From contig JAOUPW010000010.1 of the NCBI GenBank assembly GCA_029879665.1, forward strand, positions 1-13,194: a stretch of 13,194 nt of DNA, given 5' to 3'. Each line of letters opens with the position of its first letter. The first letter of the stretch is position 1. Below, piece after piece: positions 6,280-13,194 of the stretch. Under the pieces are notes generated by a model. The model ran no database searches. It was not told the DNA's origin and saw only the letters and a program-made list of their open reading frames with translations. The DNA is from Rhodospirillales bacterium (GTDB lineage Bacteria > Pseudomonadota > Alphaproteobacteria > Rhodospirillales > JAOUPW01). Made by a program: the position numbers and the translations under genes.

Positions 6280-8316
6280 ATGGGACACTCGCACATGCGA
6301 AAGGATGCCCTTAAAAAAGACTCGAATGCTGCGCCGCAACCTGATCGGCCCTGGCTGTTCCGGACCTACGCCGGTCACACCTCAGCCGGAGCCTCCAACG
6401 CGCTCTACCGGGCCAACCTGAAAAAAGGTCAGACCGGCCTTTCCGTGGCTTTCGATCTGCCGACACAAACCGGCCTTGATTCCGATCATCCGCTGGCCAC
6501 GGGCGAAGTCGGCAAGGTGGGGGTGCCAGTCTGCCATATTGGCGATATGGAAACCCTGTTCGAGGGCATCCCGCTTGAACGGATGAACACCTCCATGACC
6601 ATCAATGCGCCCGCACCGTGGCTGCTCGCCTTATACGTGGCGGCCGCCGAGCGGCGCGGCGTCCCGCATTCAGCCCTGTCCGGCACCGTGCAGAACGACG
6701 TCCTCAAGGAATACCTGTCCAGGGGAACATATATCTTCCCGCCCGAGGCGAGCCTGAAGCTGACCGCCGATGTCATCGCCTTCACCACCCGCGAAATTCC
6801 CAAATGGAACCCGGTCAACGTCTGTTCCTACCATCTGCAGGAAGCCGGCGCGACGCCGGTCGAGGAACTGGCCTTCGCGCTTGCCAACGCCATCGCCATC
6901 CTGGACGCGGTCAAGGCCGGCGGCCAGGTCGCGGACGACGAGCTTCCCAATCTGGTGGGACGGATCAGCTTCTTCCTTAACGCCGGCATTCGCTTCGTCA
7001 CCGAAATCTGCAAAATGCGCGCCTTCACCGAACTGTGGGACGAAATTACCGCCGACCGCTACGGCGTCACGGATCCCAAATTGCGGCGGTTCCGCTACGG
7101 GGTTCAGGTGAATTCCCTGGGTCTGACCGAACAACAGCCGGAAAACAACGTCTACCGCATCGCCCTTGAGATGCTGTCGGTGGTGCTGTCCCGGAAAGGC
7201 CGCGCCCGCGCGGTTCAGCTGCCCGCCTGGAACGAAGCGCTGGGACTGCCCCGGCCCTGGGATCAGCAATGGTCGTTGCGCCTTCAGCAGATCGTCGCCC
7301 ATGAAAGCGACCTTCTGGAATACGGCGACATCTTCGATGGCGCCCATGAGATCGAAGCCAAGGTCGAAGACCTGAAGACCCAGGCCCGGGAAGAAATGGC
7401 TCGGATTCAGTCCATGGGCGGCAGCGTCGCCGCGATACCTTATATGAAGAGCCGGCTGGTGGAGTCCAACGCCCGCCGCTTGGCCGCCATCGAGACCGGA
7501 GAACAGGTGGTGGTCGGCGTTAACCAGTTCACCGAGTCCGAACCTTCACCGCTCACTCAAGGCCACGACAATTTTCTTTCCGTCGATGCGGCGGCCGAAG
7601 CACGCCAGATCGAGGCGCTGATGGCTTGGCGCAAAACGAGGAACGGCGACGAGGTGCAGCGGTCGCTGGCAAAGCTGGAGACGGCAGCGCGGACCGGTCA
7701 AAACATCATGGAACCTTCCATCGCCTGCGCCCACGCCGGCGTCACCACCGGCGAATGGGGAAAAGTATTACGGGACGTCTACGGCGAATACCGGGCGCCC
7801 ACCGGCGTCGGCGGCGCCCGGCGGGCTTCTCCGTCGGCCGGGGGCGCCGCAGATACCGGACGGCGGATCGACGCCCTGATCGCCGCCCACGGCATGCGGC
7901 CGCGCATCCTGATCGGCAAACCCGGTCTCGACGGCCATTCCAACGGCGCCGAGCAAATCGCCGTCCGCGCCTGCGACTCCGGTTTCGATGTCATTTACGA
8001 GGGCATTCGACTCACGCCCGCGCAAATCGTTACCTCCGCCCTTGAGGAAGACGTTCACGTGGTCGGCCTCTCGGTGCTGTCCGGCTCGCACCTGCCGCTG
8101 GTCAAGGCGGTCCGCGATGGCATGGTGTCGGCCGGAATCGGTCACGTTCCGCTGGTGGTCGGCGGCATCATTCCGGAAGCGGACGCGGGCGAACTGGGCG
8201 CCGCCGGGGTGGCGCGCATCTTCACGCCCAAGGATTTTGACCTCAATGCGGTTATCGGAGAGATTCTCGACCTGATTGAAGAGTCCTTCTCGCGGGAACA
8301 GGCGGGGCATACTTAA
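6280..8316 (+). CDS. ecm: Ethylmalonyl-CoA mutase (coenzyme B12-dependent)
   Basis: A 678-residue adenosylcobalamin-dependent acyl-CoA mutase that converts (2R)-ethylmalonyl-CoA to (2S)-methylsuccinyl-CoA. The catalytic TIM-barrel region begins with RPWLFRTYAGHTSAGASNALY (23-43 region) and contains GLSVAFDLPTQTGLDSDH (53-70), NTSMTINAPAPWLLALY (103-119), GTVQNDVLKEYLSRGTYIFP (135-154) and QVNSLGLTEQQPENNVYRI (276-294). A variable Gly/Ala linker (about 510-528) leads to the C-terminal B12 domain with the cobalamin-ligand motif DGHSNG (Asp551, His553, Gly556) in GKPGLDGHSNGAEQIA. The single-chain layout and these motif variants match Ecm/MeaA rather than methylmalonyl-CoA mutase, and the neighbours agree. 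No Shine-Dalgarno sequence precedes ATG 6280. A second in-frame ATG at 6295 is the alternative start; both lie before the conserved region. First gene of ecm-mch-mcl. Confidence 0.96.
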   Translation: MGHSHMRKDALKKDSNAAPQPDRPWLFRTYAGHTSAGASNALYRANLKKGQTGLSVAFDLPTQTGLDSDHPLATGEVGKVGVPVCHIGDMETLFEGIPLERMNTSMTINAPAPWLLALYVAAAERRGVPHSALSGTVQNDVLKEYLSRGTYIFPPEASLKLTADVIAFTTREIPKWNPVNVCSYHLQEAGATPVEELAFALANAIAILDAVKAGGQVADDELPNLVGRISFFLNAGIRFVTEICKMRAFTELWDEITADRYGVTDPKLRRFRYGVQVNSLGLTEQQPENNVYRIALEMLSVVLSRKGRARAVQLPAWNEALGLPRPWDQQWSLRLQQIVAHESDLLEYGDIFDGAHEIEAKVEDLKTQAREEMARIQSMGGSVAAIPYMKSRLVESNARRLAAIETGEQVVVGVNQFTESEPSPLTQGHDNFLSVDAAAEARQIEALMAWRKTRNGDEVQRSLAKLETAARTGQNIMEPSIACAHAGVTTGEWGKVLRDVYGEYRAPTGVGGARRASPSAGGAADTGRRIDALIAAHGMRPRILIGKPGLDGHSNGAEQIAVRACDSGFDVIYEGIRLTPAQIVTSALEEDVHVVGLSVLSGSHLPLVKAVRDGMVSAGIGHVPLVVGGIIPEADAGELGAAGVARIFTPKDFDLNAVIGEILDLIEESFSREQAGHT

Positions 8317-8357
8317 TGGCGGCGGACCATCGCCCCAGAGGAGAAAGCGACAGCGCC

Positions 8358-9425
8358 ATGACCAGCAAGACCAACCCGGGAAATTTTTTCGAGGATTTCA
8401 CCCTCGGCCGAAAAATCAAACATGCAACGCCCAGGACGTTAAGCCGGGGCGACGCCTCGCTCTATACCGCTCTTTACGGCATGCGCTTCGCCTTGCCTTC
8501 GTCCGACGCCTTCGCCCAGGCGATGGGATTTTCCCAATCCCCCCTGGACGACCTTCTGGTGTTTCATACGGTCTTCGGCAAAAGCGTGCCCGATATCTCG
8601 CTCAACGCCGTGGCCAACCTTGGCTATGCCGCCGGGCGTTTCGGCGTTCCCGTTTTTCCCGGCGACACCCTCAGCACGGTGTCGGAAGTCATCGGCCTCA
8701 AGGAGAATTCCAACCGCAAGACCGGCAACGTCTACGTGCGATCCGTCGGCGCCAACCAACGGGGCGAAACGGTGCTGGATTATGTCCGCTGGGTGATGGT
8801 GCGCAAGCGCGACCCGGAAGCCGCCGTCGGCGCGCCTGTGATTCCCGATCTTCCCCAGGCCGTCGCCGTGGCGGACCTGAGCGTGCCGGAAGGCCTGACC
8901 CTGTCCCGCTACGACCCCGGACTCGCCGGCGGCCCGCACCTGTGGGACGATTACGCGGTGGGAGAGCGGATCGACCATGTGGACGCCATGACCCTCGAGG
9001 AAAGCGATCACATGACGGCGGCACGGCTTTATCAGAACACGGCCAAGGTCCATTTTAACCAGCACACGCAAAAAGAAGAACCGCTGGGACGGCGCATCGT
9101 TTACGGCGGCCACATCATCAGCCTGGCGCGCGCCCTTTCCTTCAACGGCCTCGCCAACGCCTTCAAGATCGCGGCCATCAACGGCGGCCGGCACGTGGCG
9201 CCGGCGGTGGCCGGCGACACTGTTTACGCCTGGTCCGAAGTGCTGGAAAAATCGGCGCTGCCGGGCCGGAATGACATCGGCGCCCTGCGTCTGCGCACCC
9301 TCGCCGCCAAGGACCGGGCCTGCCGGGATTTCCCCGACAAGGACGGCGACGGCAAGTACGATCCCGCCGTGCTGCTGGATTTCGATTACACCGTGCTCAT
9401 GCCCCGGCGAAAGGAGACGCCATGA
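8358..9425 (+). CDS. mch: Mesaconyl-CoA hydratase
   Basis: A 355-residue MaoC-like double hot-dog hydratase that adds water to mesaconyl-CoA to form beta-methylmalyl-CoA. Two halves are visible. The first starts [11 protein letters not shown] (10-20) and the second starts [13 protein letters not shown] (195-207), which share the F/W-x-D-x-x-x-G-x-x-I pattern of hot-dog hydratases. The second half carries [13 protein letters not shown] (222-234) and [16 protein letters not shown] (249-264). Length and the N-terminal [11 protein letters not shown] pattern agree with Rhodobacter-type Mch as I recall it. ATG 8358 is chosen because the family pattern begins there and a GAGGAG sequence lies upstream, although the spacing is long at about 14 bases. 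An in-frame ATG at 8316 overlaps the ecm stop (TAATG) and would add 14 residues unlike the family. Its end overlaps mcl by four bases (ATGA). Confidence 0.92.
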   Translation: MTSKTNPGNFFEDFTLGRKIKHATPRTLSRGDASLYTALYGMRFALPSSDAFAQAMGFSQSPLDDLLVFHTVFGKSVPDISLNAVANLGYAAGRFGVPVFPGDTLSTVSEVIGLKENSNRKTGNVYVRSVGANQRGETVLDYVRWVMVRKRDPEAAVGAPVIPDLPQAVAVADLSVPEGLTLSRYDPGLAGGPHLWDDYAVGERIDHVDAMTLEESDHMTAARLYQNTAKVHFNQHTQKEEPLGRRIVYGGHIISLARALSFNGLANAFKIAAINGGRHVAPAVAGDTVYAWSEVLEKSALPGRNDIGALRLRTLAAKDRACRDFPDKDGDGKYDPAVLLDFDYTVLMPRRKETP

Positions 9426-10474
9426 AACCCCCCGCCTCGTTCTACCGGCCCCTGGCCATCGGCGCCCCCGAACCCTTGCGCGAGTTGCCGCCGGCATTGG
9501 AGCGCATGATTCATTTCTTCCCGCCGCACATCGAAAAACTTCGGGCCAAGGTGCCGGACATGATCCAACAAGTCGACGTGCTGCTGGGCAACCTGGAAGA
9601 CGCCATTCCAATTGAGGCCAAGGAAGCCGCCCGCGCCGGGTTCATCGAAACCGCCCAAGCCAACGATTTCGGCGACACCGGCCTCTGGACCCGGATCAAC
9701 GCGCTCAACAGCCCGTGGATGCTGGACGATCTGACCGAAATCGTCGCCGCCGTCGGCGACAAACTGGACGTGGTGATGGTGCCCAAGGTGGAAGGCCCCT
9801 GGGACATCCATTATGTCGATCAACTTCTCGCCCAACTGGAAGCCCGGCACGGCGTCAAGTCACCCATCTTGATTCACGCCCTGCTGGAAACGGCGGAAGG
9901 GGTCAACAACGTGATCGCCATCGCCCAGGCGAGTCCGCGCATGCACGGCATGAGCCTAGGGCCCGCCGATCTGGCGGCCAGCCGCGGCATGAAGACCACC
10001 CGGGTCGGCGGCGGCCATCCTTCTTATGGCGTGCTCGGCGATGCCGCCAGGGAAGGTGACGGCGGCGGCGAACGCAGCTTCCATCAACAGGACCTCTGGC
10101 ATTACACGGTGGCGCGCATGGTCGACGCCTGCATGGCCAACGGCATCCGGCCGTTCTACGGCCCGTTCGGGGATTTTTCCGACGCCGCCGGTTGCGAGGC
10201 GCAGTTCCGCAACGCCTTTTTGCAGGGCTGCGTCGGCGCCTGGACCCTGCACCCCAGCCAGGTGGACATCGCCAAGCGGGTGTTCAGCCCCGAGCCGGAC
10301 GAAGTGGCCTTCGCCAAGAAGATCCTGGAAGCCATGCCCGACGGTTCCGGCGCGGTGATGATCGACGGCAAGATGCAGGACGACGCCACCTGGAAACAGG
10401 CCAAGGTGATGGTCGAGCTGGCGAAACGCGTGGCGGCGAAGGACCCGGATCTGGCCGAGGCCTACGGTCTTTAG
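9422..10474 (+). CDS. mcl: L-malyl-CoA/beta-methylmalyl-CoA lyase (Chloroflexus-like form)
   Basis: A 350-residue TIM-barrel CoA lyase of the CitE/HpcH superfamily. It cleaves beta-methylmalyl-CoA to glyoxylate and propionyl-CoA and reversibly forms malyl-CoA from acetyl-CoA and glyoxylate. Visible sites are NLEDAIP (57-63), Arg91 ([11 protein letters not shown]), the metal ligands expected at Glu156 (ALLETAEG) and Asp183 ([11 protein letters not shown]), and a C-terminal lid segment with [14 protein letters not shown] (315-328) that should supply the catalytic aspartate. Alphaproteobacterial Mcl1 is about 318 residues. Both the length here and motifs such as [17 protein letters not shown] and [15 protein letters not shown] look closer to the Chloroflexus 3-hydroxypropionate-cycle enzyme, from memory and without an alignment. 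AAGGAG lies five bases before the ATG, and ATGA overlap with mch indicates translational coupling. Last gene of the operon, followed by a palindromic repeat. Confidence 0.93.
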   Translation: MKPPASFYRPLAIGAPEPLRELPPALERMIHFFPPHIEKLRAKVPDMIQQVDVLLGNLEDAIPIEAKEAARAGFIETAQANDFGDTGLWTRINALNSPWMLDDLTEIVAAVGDKLDVVMVPKVEGPWDIHYVDQLLAQLEARHGVKSPILIHALLETAEGVNNVIAIAQASPRMHGMSLGPADLAASRGMKTTRVGGGHPSYGVLGDAAREGDGGGERSFHQQDLWHYTVARMVDACMANGIRPFYGPFGDFSDAAGCEAQFRNAFLQGCVGAWTLHPSQVDIAKRVFSPEPDEVAFAKKILEAMPDGSGAVMIDGKMQDDATWKQAKVMVELAKRVAAKDPDLAEAYGL

Positions 10475-10503
10475 CGCCTTTCAAGATTGGTAGAGACCAC
10501 CCC

Positions 10504-10606
10504 AATCACCGTCATTGCCGGGCTTGACCCGGCAATCCACGTCTTTTCTCCAGATTATTTTGGACCCCCGGGTCAAGCCCGGGGGTGACGATAGAGTATG
10601 GTGATT
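10504..10606. repeat. Alphaproteobacterial palindromic intergenic repeat (two hairpins)
   Basis: Two 30-base arms, 10510-10539 and 10561-10590, are inverted copies of each other (24 of 30 positions) around an A+T-rich 21-base centre. Each arm is itself a perfect hairpin: a nine-base-pair stem with loop CTTGA at 10514-10536, and a nine-base-pair stem with loop TCAAG at 10564-10586. Short outer arms AATCACC (10504-10510) and GGTGATT (10600-10606) also pair. The CCGGGCTTGACCCGG core is the familiar dispersed intergenic repeat of many alphaproteobacteria. It lies just after mcl and may reduce read-through or stabilise the upstream mRNA end, but it lacks a clear U-tract for an ordinary intrinsic terminator. 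Confidence 0.8.
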
Positions 10607-10674
10607 CCAATTAACCCGGAACTGCTCTATTCCTACATGTCGAGCGGAACCAACAATTTCCATTCGGAGTGCCT

Positions 10675-11781
10675 ATGCCCAAAAACGTGAAAGATATCGA
10701 AACCCTGGGGGAAATTGTCCGGCTGGCGCACGATGCCCTCGATCAAAACGCCTGGGATTACCTGATCGGCGGCTCGGAAACGGAAACCTCGGTGCTGAGG
10801 AACCGCCTCGCCCTCGATGAACTGGCCTTCCGGCCCCGCGTGCTGGTCGATGTCCGGAACATCGACATCACGAAACGGTTTCTCGATTTTTCCCTGCGCA
10901 TGCCCGTGATCCTCGGTCCCATCGGCGGACTTGAGATGTTCGATCCCGGTGGCGCCGCGACGGTGGCCAAAGCGGCGCGGGCCTTCGGCGTCACCTCCAT
11001 GGTCAGTTCAGTGGGACAGCCGGGAATGGAGGAAACCGTGCGGCAAAGCGAAGCCGACCTCATCTTTCAGCTTTACGTGCGCGGCGACGAGGACTGGGTC
11101 AAAGACCATATCCGCCGCGCCGAGGACATCGGCTACAAAGCCTTTTGCCTGACCGTCGACACCGCCGTCTACAGCCGCCGCGAGCGGGACAAGATCAAGG
11201 ATTTCAACCCGCGCGCCGGACGCAAACAGTTACGCCCGGAATTCCAGGCGGCGTTCGATTGGGCCCACGTCGCCAAAATCCGCGAACGCTGCACCATGCC
11301 GCTGATCCTGAAAGGCATCGCCACCCACGAAGACGCGCGGCTGGCGATCGAACACGGCATCGATGCCGTCCATGTTTCCAACCACGGCGGCCGGCAACTG
11401 GATCACGGCCGCGGCATGATGGAAGCTCTGCCGGAAATCGCCGACGCGGTCGGGGGTAAGGCGGCGATCATCATCGACGGATCGTTCTGCCGGGGCAGCG
11501 ACGTCCTCAAGGCGCTGGCCCTGGGCGCCGATGTGGTGGCGCTCGCGCGTCTATACGGCTGGGGTCTGGCGGCGGGCGGCCAGGCGGGGGTCGAGCGCGT
11601 GCTCGAGCTTCTGGAAATCGAGCTGCAAACGGACATGGCCCTGCTCGGCGTCACCGGGCTCGATCAACTGGGGCCCGAATTCATCGCCAAGTCCCGCGCC
11701 GTCCGGCGGCCGGGCCTGTTCAGCGCCTTTCCCCATCTCCACATTCCCGAATACGATTACAGCCGCCATGTGCTGGAATGA
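10675..11781 (+). CDS. FMN-dependent alpha-hydroxy-acid oxidising protein
   Basis: A 368-residue flavoprotein of the glycolate oxidase/lactate dehydrogenase family. Family residues are Tyr29 (AWDYLIGG), Tyr134 (FQLYV), Asp162 (TVDT), Lys213 (LKG), His237 and Arg240 (SNHGGRQLD), and the FMN-phosphate region DGSFCRGSDVLKALALGAD (268-286). After this the usual IGRP is replaced by LARLYGWG (290-297). The loop between about residues 170 and 200 is short and has no hydrophobic insert, so unlike the other member in this window it is probably soluble. ATG 10675 is chosen because GGAG sits five bases upstream; a GTG at 10669 lies inside that ribosome-binding site and is less likely. It stands between the repeat and the gentisate genes. 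The substrate is unknown: lactate, glycolate or an aromatic 2-hydroxy acid are all possible. Confidence 0.87.
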   Translation: MPKNVKDIETLGEIVRLAHDALDQNAWDYLIGGSETETSVLRNRLALDELAFRPRVLVDVRNIDITKRFLDFSLRMPVILGPIGGLEMFDPGGAATVAKAARAFGVTSMVSSVGQPGMEETVRQSEADLIFQLYVRGDEDWVKDHIRRAEDIGYKAFCLTVDTAVYSRRERDKIKDFNPRAGRKQLRPEFQAAFDWAHVAKIRERCTMPLILKGIATHEDARLAIEHGIDAVHVSNHGGRQLDHGRGMMEALPEIADAVGGKAAIIIDGSFCRGSDVLKALALGADVVALARLYGWGLAAGGQAGVERVLELLEIELQTDMALLGVTGLDQLGPEFIAKSRAVRRPGLFSAFPHLHIPEYDYSRHVLE

Positions 11782-11890
11782 GCTCCTCGTCGGACCAATG
11801 AAAGCTCTTCTAAAAGGGCACCTACGACCTTGAGTTCATTGATCTTGGGTGATATGCCCTAGGGCAAGCGCAACGGAGGAAAGGCTTGTC
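11782..11890 (+). promoter_or_regulatory. Leader of the gentisate genes with a 12-base palindrome
   Basis: This gap of 109 bases before the dioxygenase gene contains a perfect palindrome, TGCCCTAGGGCA (11855-11866), and a good Shine-Dalgarno sequence, GGAGGA (11875-11880), ten bases before the ATG. The palindrome could be an operator for a dimeric regulator, for example of the MarR, IclR or GntR type often linked to aromatic catabolism, or the stem of a short leader hairpin. TTGAGT (11830-11835) with TGATAT or GATATG is a poor promoter match with a spacer of only 14-15 bases. No strong terminator was seen for the upstream gene. Confidence 0.35.
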
Positions 11891-12934
11891 ATGAGCGAAC
11901 TGGGTACCATCGAGGAACTGCCGAAAGACTATGTCACGGCATTGACGGATTTGAACGTCGGCCCCCTGTGGCCAAGCCTGCGGGCCTTCCTGCCCTTTGG
12001 TCAACCGGACCGGGAAACGGTGCCGACTTTCTGGCGTTATCAGGACATCCGTCCGCTGCTGTTGCAGGCGGGCGAATTGACGCCCATCGAAAAGGCCGAA
12101 CGCCGGGTGCTGATGCTGTGCAATCCGGGGCTTGGCCTGGAAAACGCCCAGGCGACGCCGTCTATCTATCTTGGTTATCAATTGATCCTGCCCGGCGAAG
12201 TCGCCCCCAACCACCGCCACACGCCCAGCGCCATCCGCTTCGTGGTCGAGGGCGAAGGCGGCTACACCACGGTCGAGGGCGAAAAGCTGCCCATGGAGCG
12301 GGGCGATCTGATCCTGACTCCTTCCGGACTGTGGCACGAACACGGCCACACCGGCAGCGGCCCGGTGATCTGGCTGGACGCCCTGGATCTGCCGCTGGTC
12401 TACCGCATGGAAGCATCCTACGCCGTAGAAGGCCCGCCGCAATCGCCGAAGAACATTCCCGATTCATCGCAACGGCTGTACCGGCGCGCCGGCCTGACGC
12501 CCTACAAGGCCCTCGACCGGAACCGCAGCAAATATCCGCTGCTGCGCTATCCCTGGAAAGAAGTTCGGCAGAATCTGCTCGACCTGGCCTCGGGCAGCGG
12601 CCCGGGGGAAGCCGTGCATCTGGCCTATATCAATCCCGAAACCGGCGACGAATGCCTGCCGATCCTGGGCTTTTCCGCGCTGATGTTGCGCCCCGGCGAA
12701 GAAGTGGCGCCGGCCCGGCGCTCCTGTTCGGCGGTTCTGCATGCCATTGAAGGTCGCGGCCAGACGGAAGTGGACGGCGCGACCTTCGACTGGGCCGAAC
12801 ACGATACCGTCGCCGTACCGACCTACGCCAATTTCAAGATCCGCAACGGCTCATCGAAAGAACCGGCGTTCCTGTTCATGGTCGACGACGCGCCGATGCA
12901 GCGCAAGCTGGGCTTTTACGAAGAATTTTCCTAA
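11891..12934 (+). CDS. Gentisate 1,2-dioxygenase
   Basis: A 347-residue bicupin Fe(II) dioxygenase that opens the ring of gentisate (2,5-dihydroxybenzoate) to maleylpyruvate. The N-terminal cupin holds the iron ligands His108 and His110 ([16 protein letters not shown]) and His149 (GLWHEHGH). The 39-residue spacing between the second and third ligands matches the known enzymes as I recall them. The C-terminal cupin (about 255-330) has lost the metal histidines ([15 protein letters not shown]), which is usual in this family. The length is typical. The start at 11891 is supported by GGAGGA ten bases upstream; an in-frame ATG at 11849 would add 14 residues not typical of the family and overlaps the leader. 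The next gene begins 21 bases downstream and encodes the expected next enzyme of the pathway. 1-hydroxy-2-naphthoate and salicylate dioxygenases are close relatives, but the neighbouring isomerase favours gentisate. Confidence 0.9.
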   Translation: MSELGTIEELPKDYVTALTDLNVGPLWPSLRAFLPFGQPDRETVPTFWRYQDIRPLLLQAGELTPIEKAERRVLMLCNPGLGLENAQATPSIYLGYQLILPGEVAPNHRHTPSAIRFVVEGEGGYTTVEGEKLPMERGDLILTPSGLWHEHGHTGSGPVIWLDALDLPLVYRMEASYAVEGPPQSPKNIPDSSQRLYRRAGLTPYKALDRNRSKYPLLRYPWKEVRQNLLDLASGSGPGEAVHLAYINPETGDECLPILGFSALMLRPGEEVAPARRSCSAVLHAIEGRGQTEVDGATFDWAEHDTVAVPTYANFKIRNGSSKEPAFLFMVDDAPMQRKLGFYEEFS

Positions 12935-12955
12935 ACCAGGACCGGGGGCAGTTCC

Positions 12956-13194
12956 ATGTACATCCTGCATGATTTTTTCCGCAGTTCGGCTTCCTTCCGG
13001 ACCCGTATCGCGCTCAACCTGAAAGGCGTCGAATACACGCAAAAATCCTACAAGCTGCGCGAAGGCGAACAGCGCTCGGAAGAATACCTTGCCCTCAACA
13101 ACCAGGGACTGGTGCCGGCGCTGCAACTGGAAGACGGCACCACGATTCCCCAGTCGCTTGCAATCATCGAATACCTCGACCGCAAGCATCCCCA
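12956..13194 (+). CDS. Maleylpyruvate isomerase, zeta-class glutathione S-transferase family (3' truncated)
   Basis: The first 79 residues of a protein that runs off the right edge. They form the thioredoxin-like N-terminal domain of a zeta-class GST. The glutathione-binding SSASFRTRIALNLKG (10-24) corresponds to the SSxSxRVRIAL signature of maleylacetoacetate and maleylpyruvate isomerases, followed by NQGLVPALQLEDG (49-61) with the cis-proline, and IPQSLAIIEYLD (64-75). The enzyme isomerises maleylpyruvate to fumarylpyruvate with glutathione. Maleylacetoacetate isomerase (maiA) of tyrosine breakdown is the alternative, but the gentisate dioxygenase 21 bases upstream makes maleylpyruvate the likelier substrate. 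A G-rich sequence (GGGGGCA) lies before the ATG as a modest ribosome-binding site. Confidence 0.87.
   Translation, partial: MYILHDFFRSSASFRTRIALNLKGVEYTQKSYKLREGEQRSEEYLALNNQGLVPALQLEDGTTIPQSLAIIEYLDRKHP

Noticed and set aside
6280..8316. Methylmalonyl-CoA mutase instead of ethylmalonyl-CoA mutase
   Set aside because: The single-chain protein has the Ecm/MeaA N-terminus and motif variants and lies beside ccr, mcd, mch and mcl.
8439..9611. Long 390-codon open frame on the minus strand opposite mch and the start of mcl
   Set aside because: It is the antisense shadow of G+C-rich coding DNA. Its translation is rich in Arg, Gly and His with no family motifs, whereas the plus-strand frames are clearly Mch and Mcl.
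10481..10663. Minus-strand 60-codon frame over the palindromic repeat
   Set aside because: Its translation (with VKPGNDG) is the typical spurious product of this repeat family, and the sequence is explained by the two hairpins.
11830..11856. TTGAGT...GATATG as a sigma-70 promoter for the gentisate genes
   Set aside because: The spacer is only 14-15 bases and both boxes match poorly.
1..13194. CRISPR arrays, tRNA or rRNA genes, insertion sequences, phage or defence genes
   Set aside because: No repeated spacer pattern, tRNA-like sequence, transposase motif or defence domain was found; nearly all of the window is accounted for by metabolic genes.

Overview
The window is high-G+C, densely packed bacterial DNA that looks alphaproteobacterial. 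The evidence is a full set of ethylmalonyl-CoA (EMC) pathway enzymes, Shine-Dalgarno sites and overlapping stop/start codons, and one copy of the palindromic intergenic repeat family (core CCGGGCTTGACCCGG) common in alphaproteobacterial genomes. No tRNA, rRNA, CRISPR array, insertion sequence or phage gene was seen.

Layout. The left end holds the tail of an unrecognised gene, then a divergent member of the isocitrate/isopropylmalate dehydrogenase family (+), which converges on an FMN-dependent alpha-hydroxy-acid dehydrogenase of the mandelate/lactate type (-). The centre (2691-10474) is a divergent EMC cluster. Leftward are ccr (crotonyl-CoA carboxylase/reductase) and mcd (methylsuccinyl-CoA dehydrogenase). 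Rightward are ecm (ethylmalonyl-CoA mutase), mch (mesaconyl-CoA hydratase) and mcl (malyl-CoA/beta-methylmalyl-CoA lyase). They are separated by an A+T-rich control region of about 180 bases. Together the five enzymes convert crotonyl-CoA to (2S)-ethylmalonyl-CoA, (after epimerisation) (2R)-methylsuccinyl-CoA, mesaconyl-CoA, beta-methylmalyl-CoA, and finally glyoxylate plus propionyl-CoA. They can also handle the condensation or cleavage of malyl-CoA. This is the acetyl-CoA assimilation route used in place of the glyoxylate shunt. The epimerase, thiolase, acetoacetyl-CoA reductase and propionyl-CoA carboxylase are not in the window.

Right of the cluster come the palindromic repeat, a second FMN-dependent alpha-hydroxy-acid dehydrogenase, and the start of a gentisate catabolic operon: gentisate 1,2-dioxygenase and a 3'-truncated zeta-class GST that is probably maleylpyruvate isomerase.

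The most unusual item is the ccr product. It is 590 residues because a proline-rich linker and a pair of CBS domains follow a complete carboxylase/reductase. CBS pairs commonly sense adenine nucleotides, so the fusion suggests allosteric control of the committed carboxylation step. Other points of interest are a five-codon mini-ORF with a strong ribosome-binding site overlapping the GTG start of ccr, a lyase that from memory resembles the Chloroflexus enzyme more than the Rhodobacter one, and compensating base changes between the two hairpins of the repeat.
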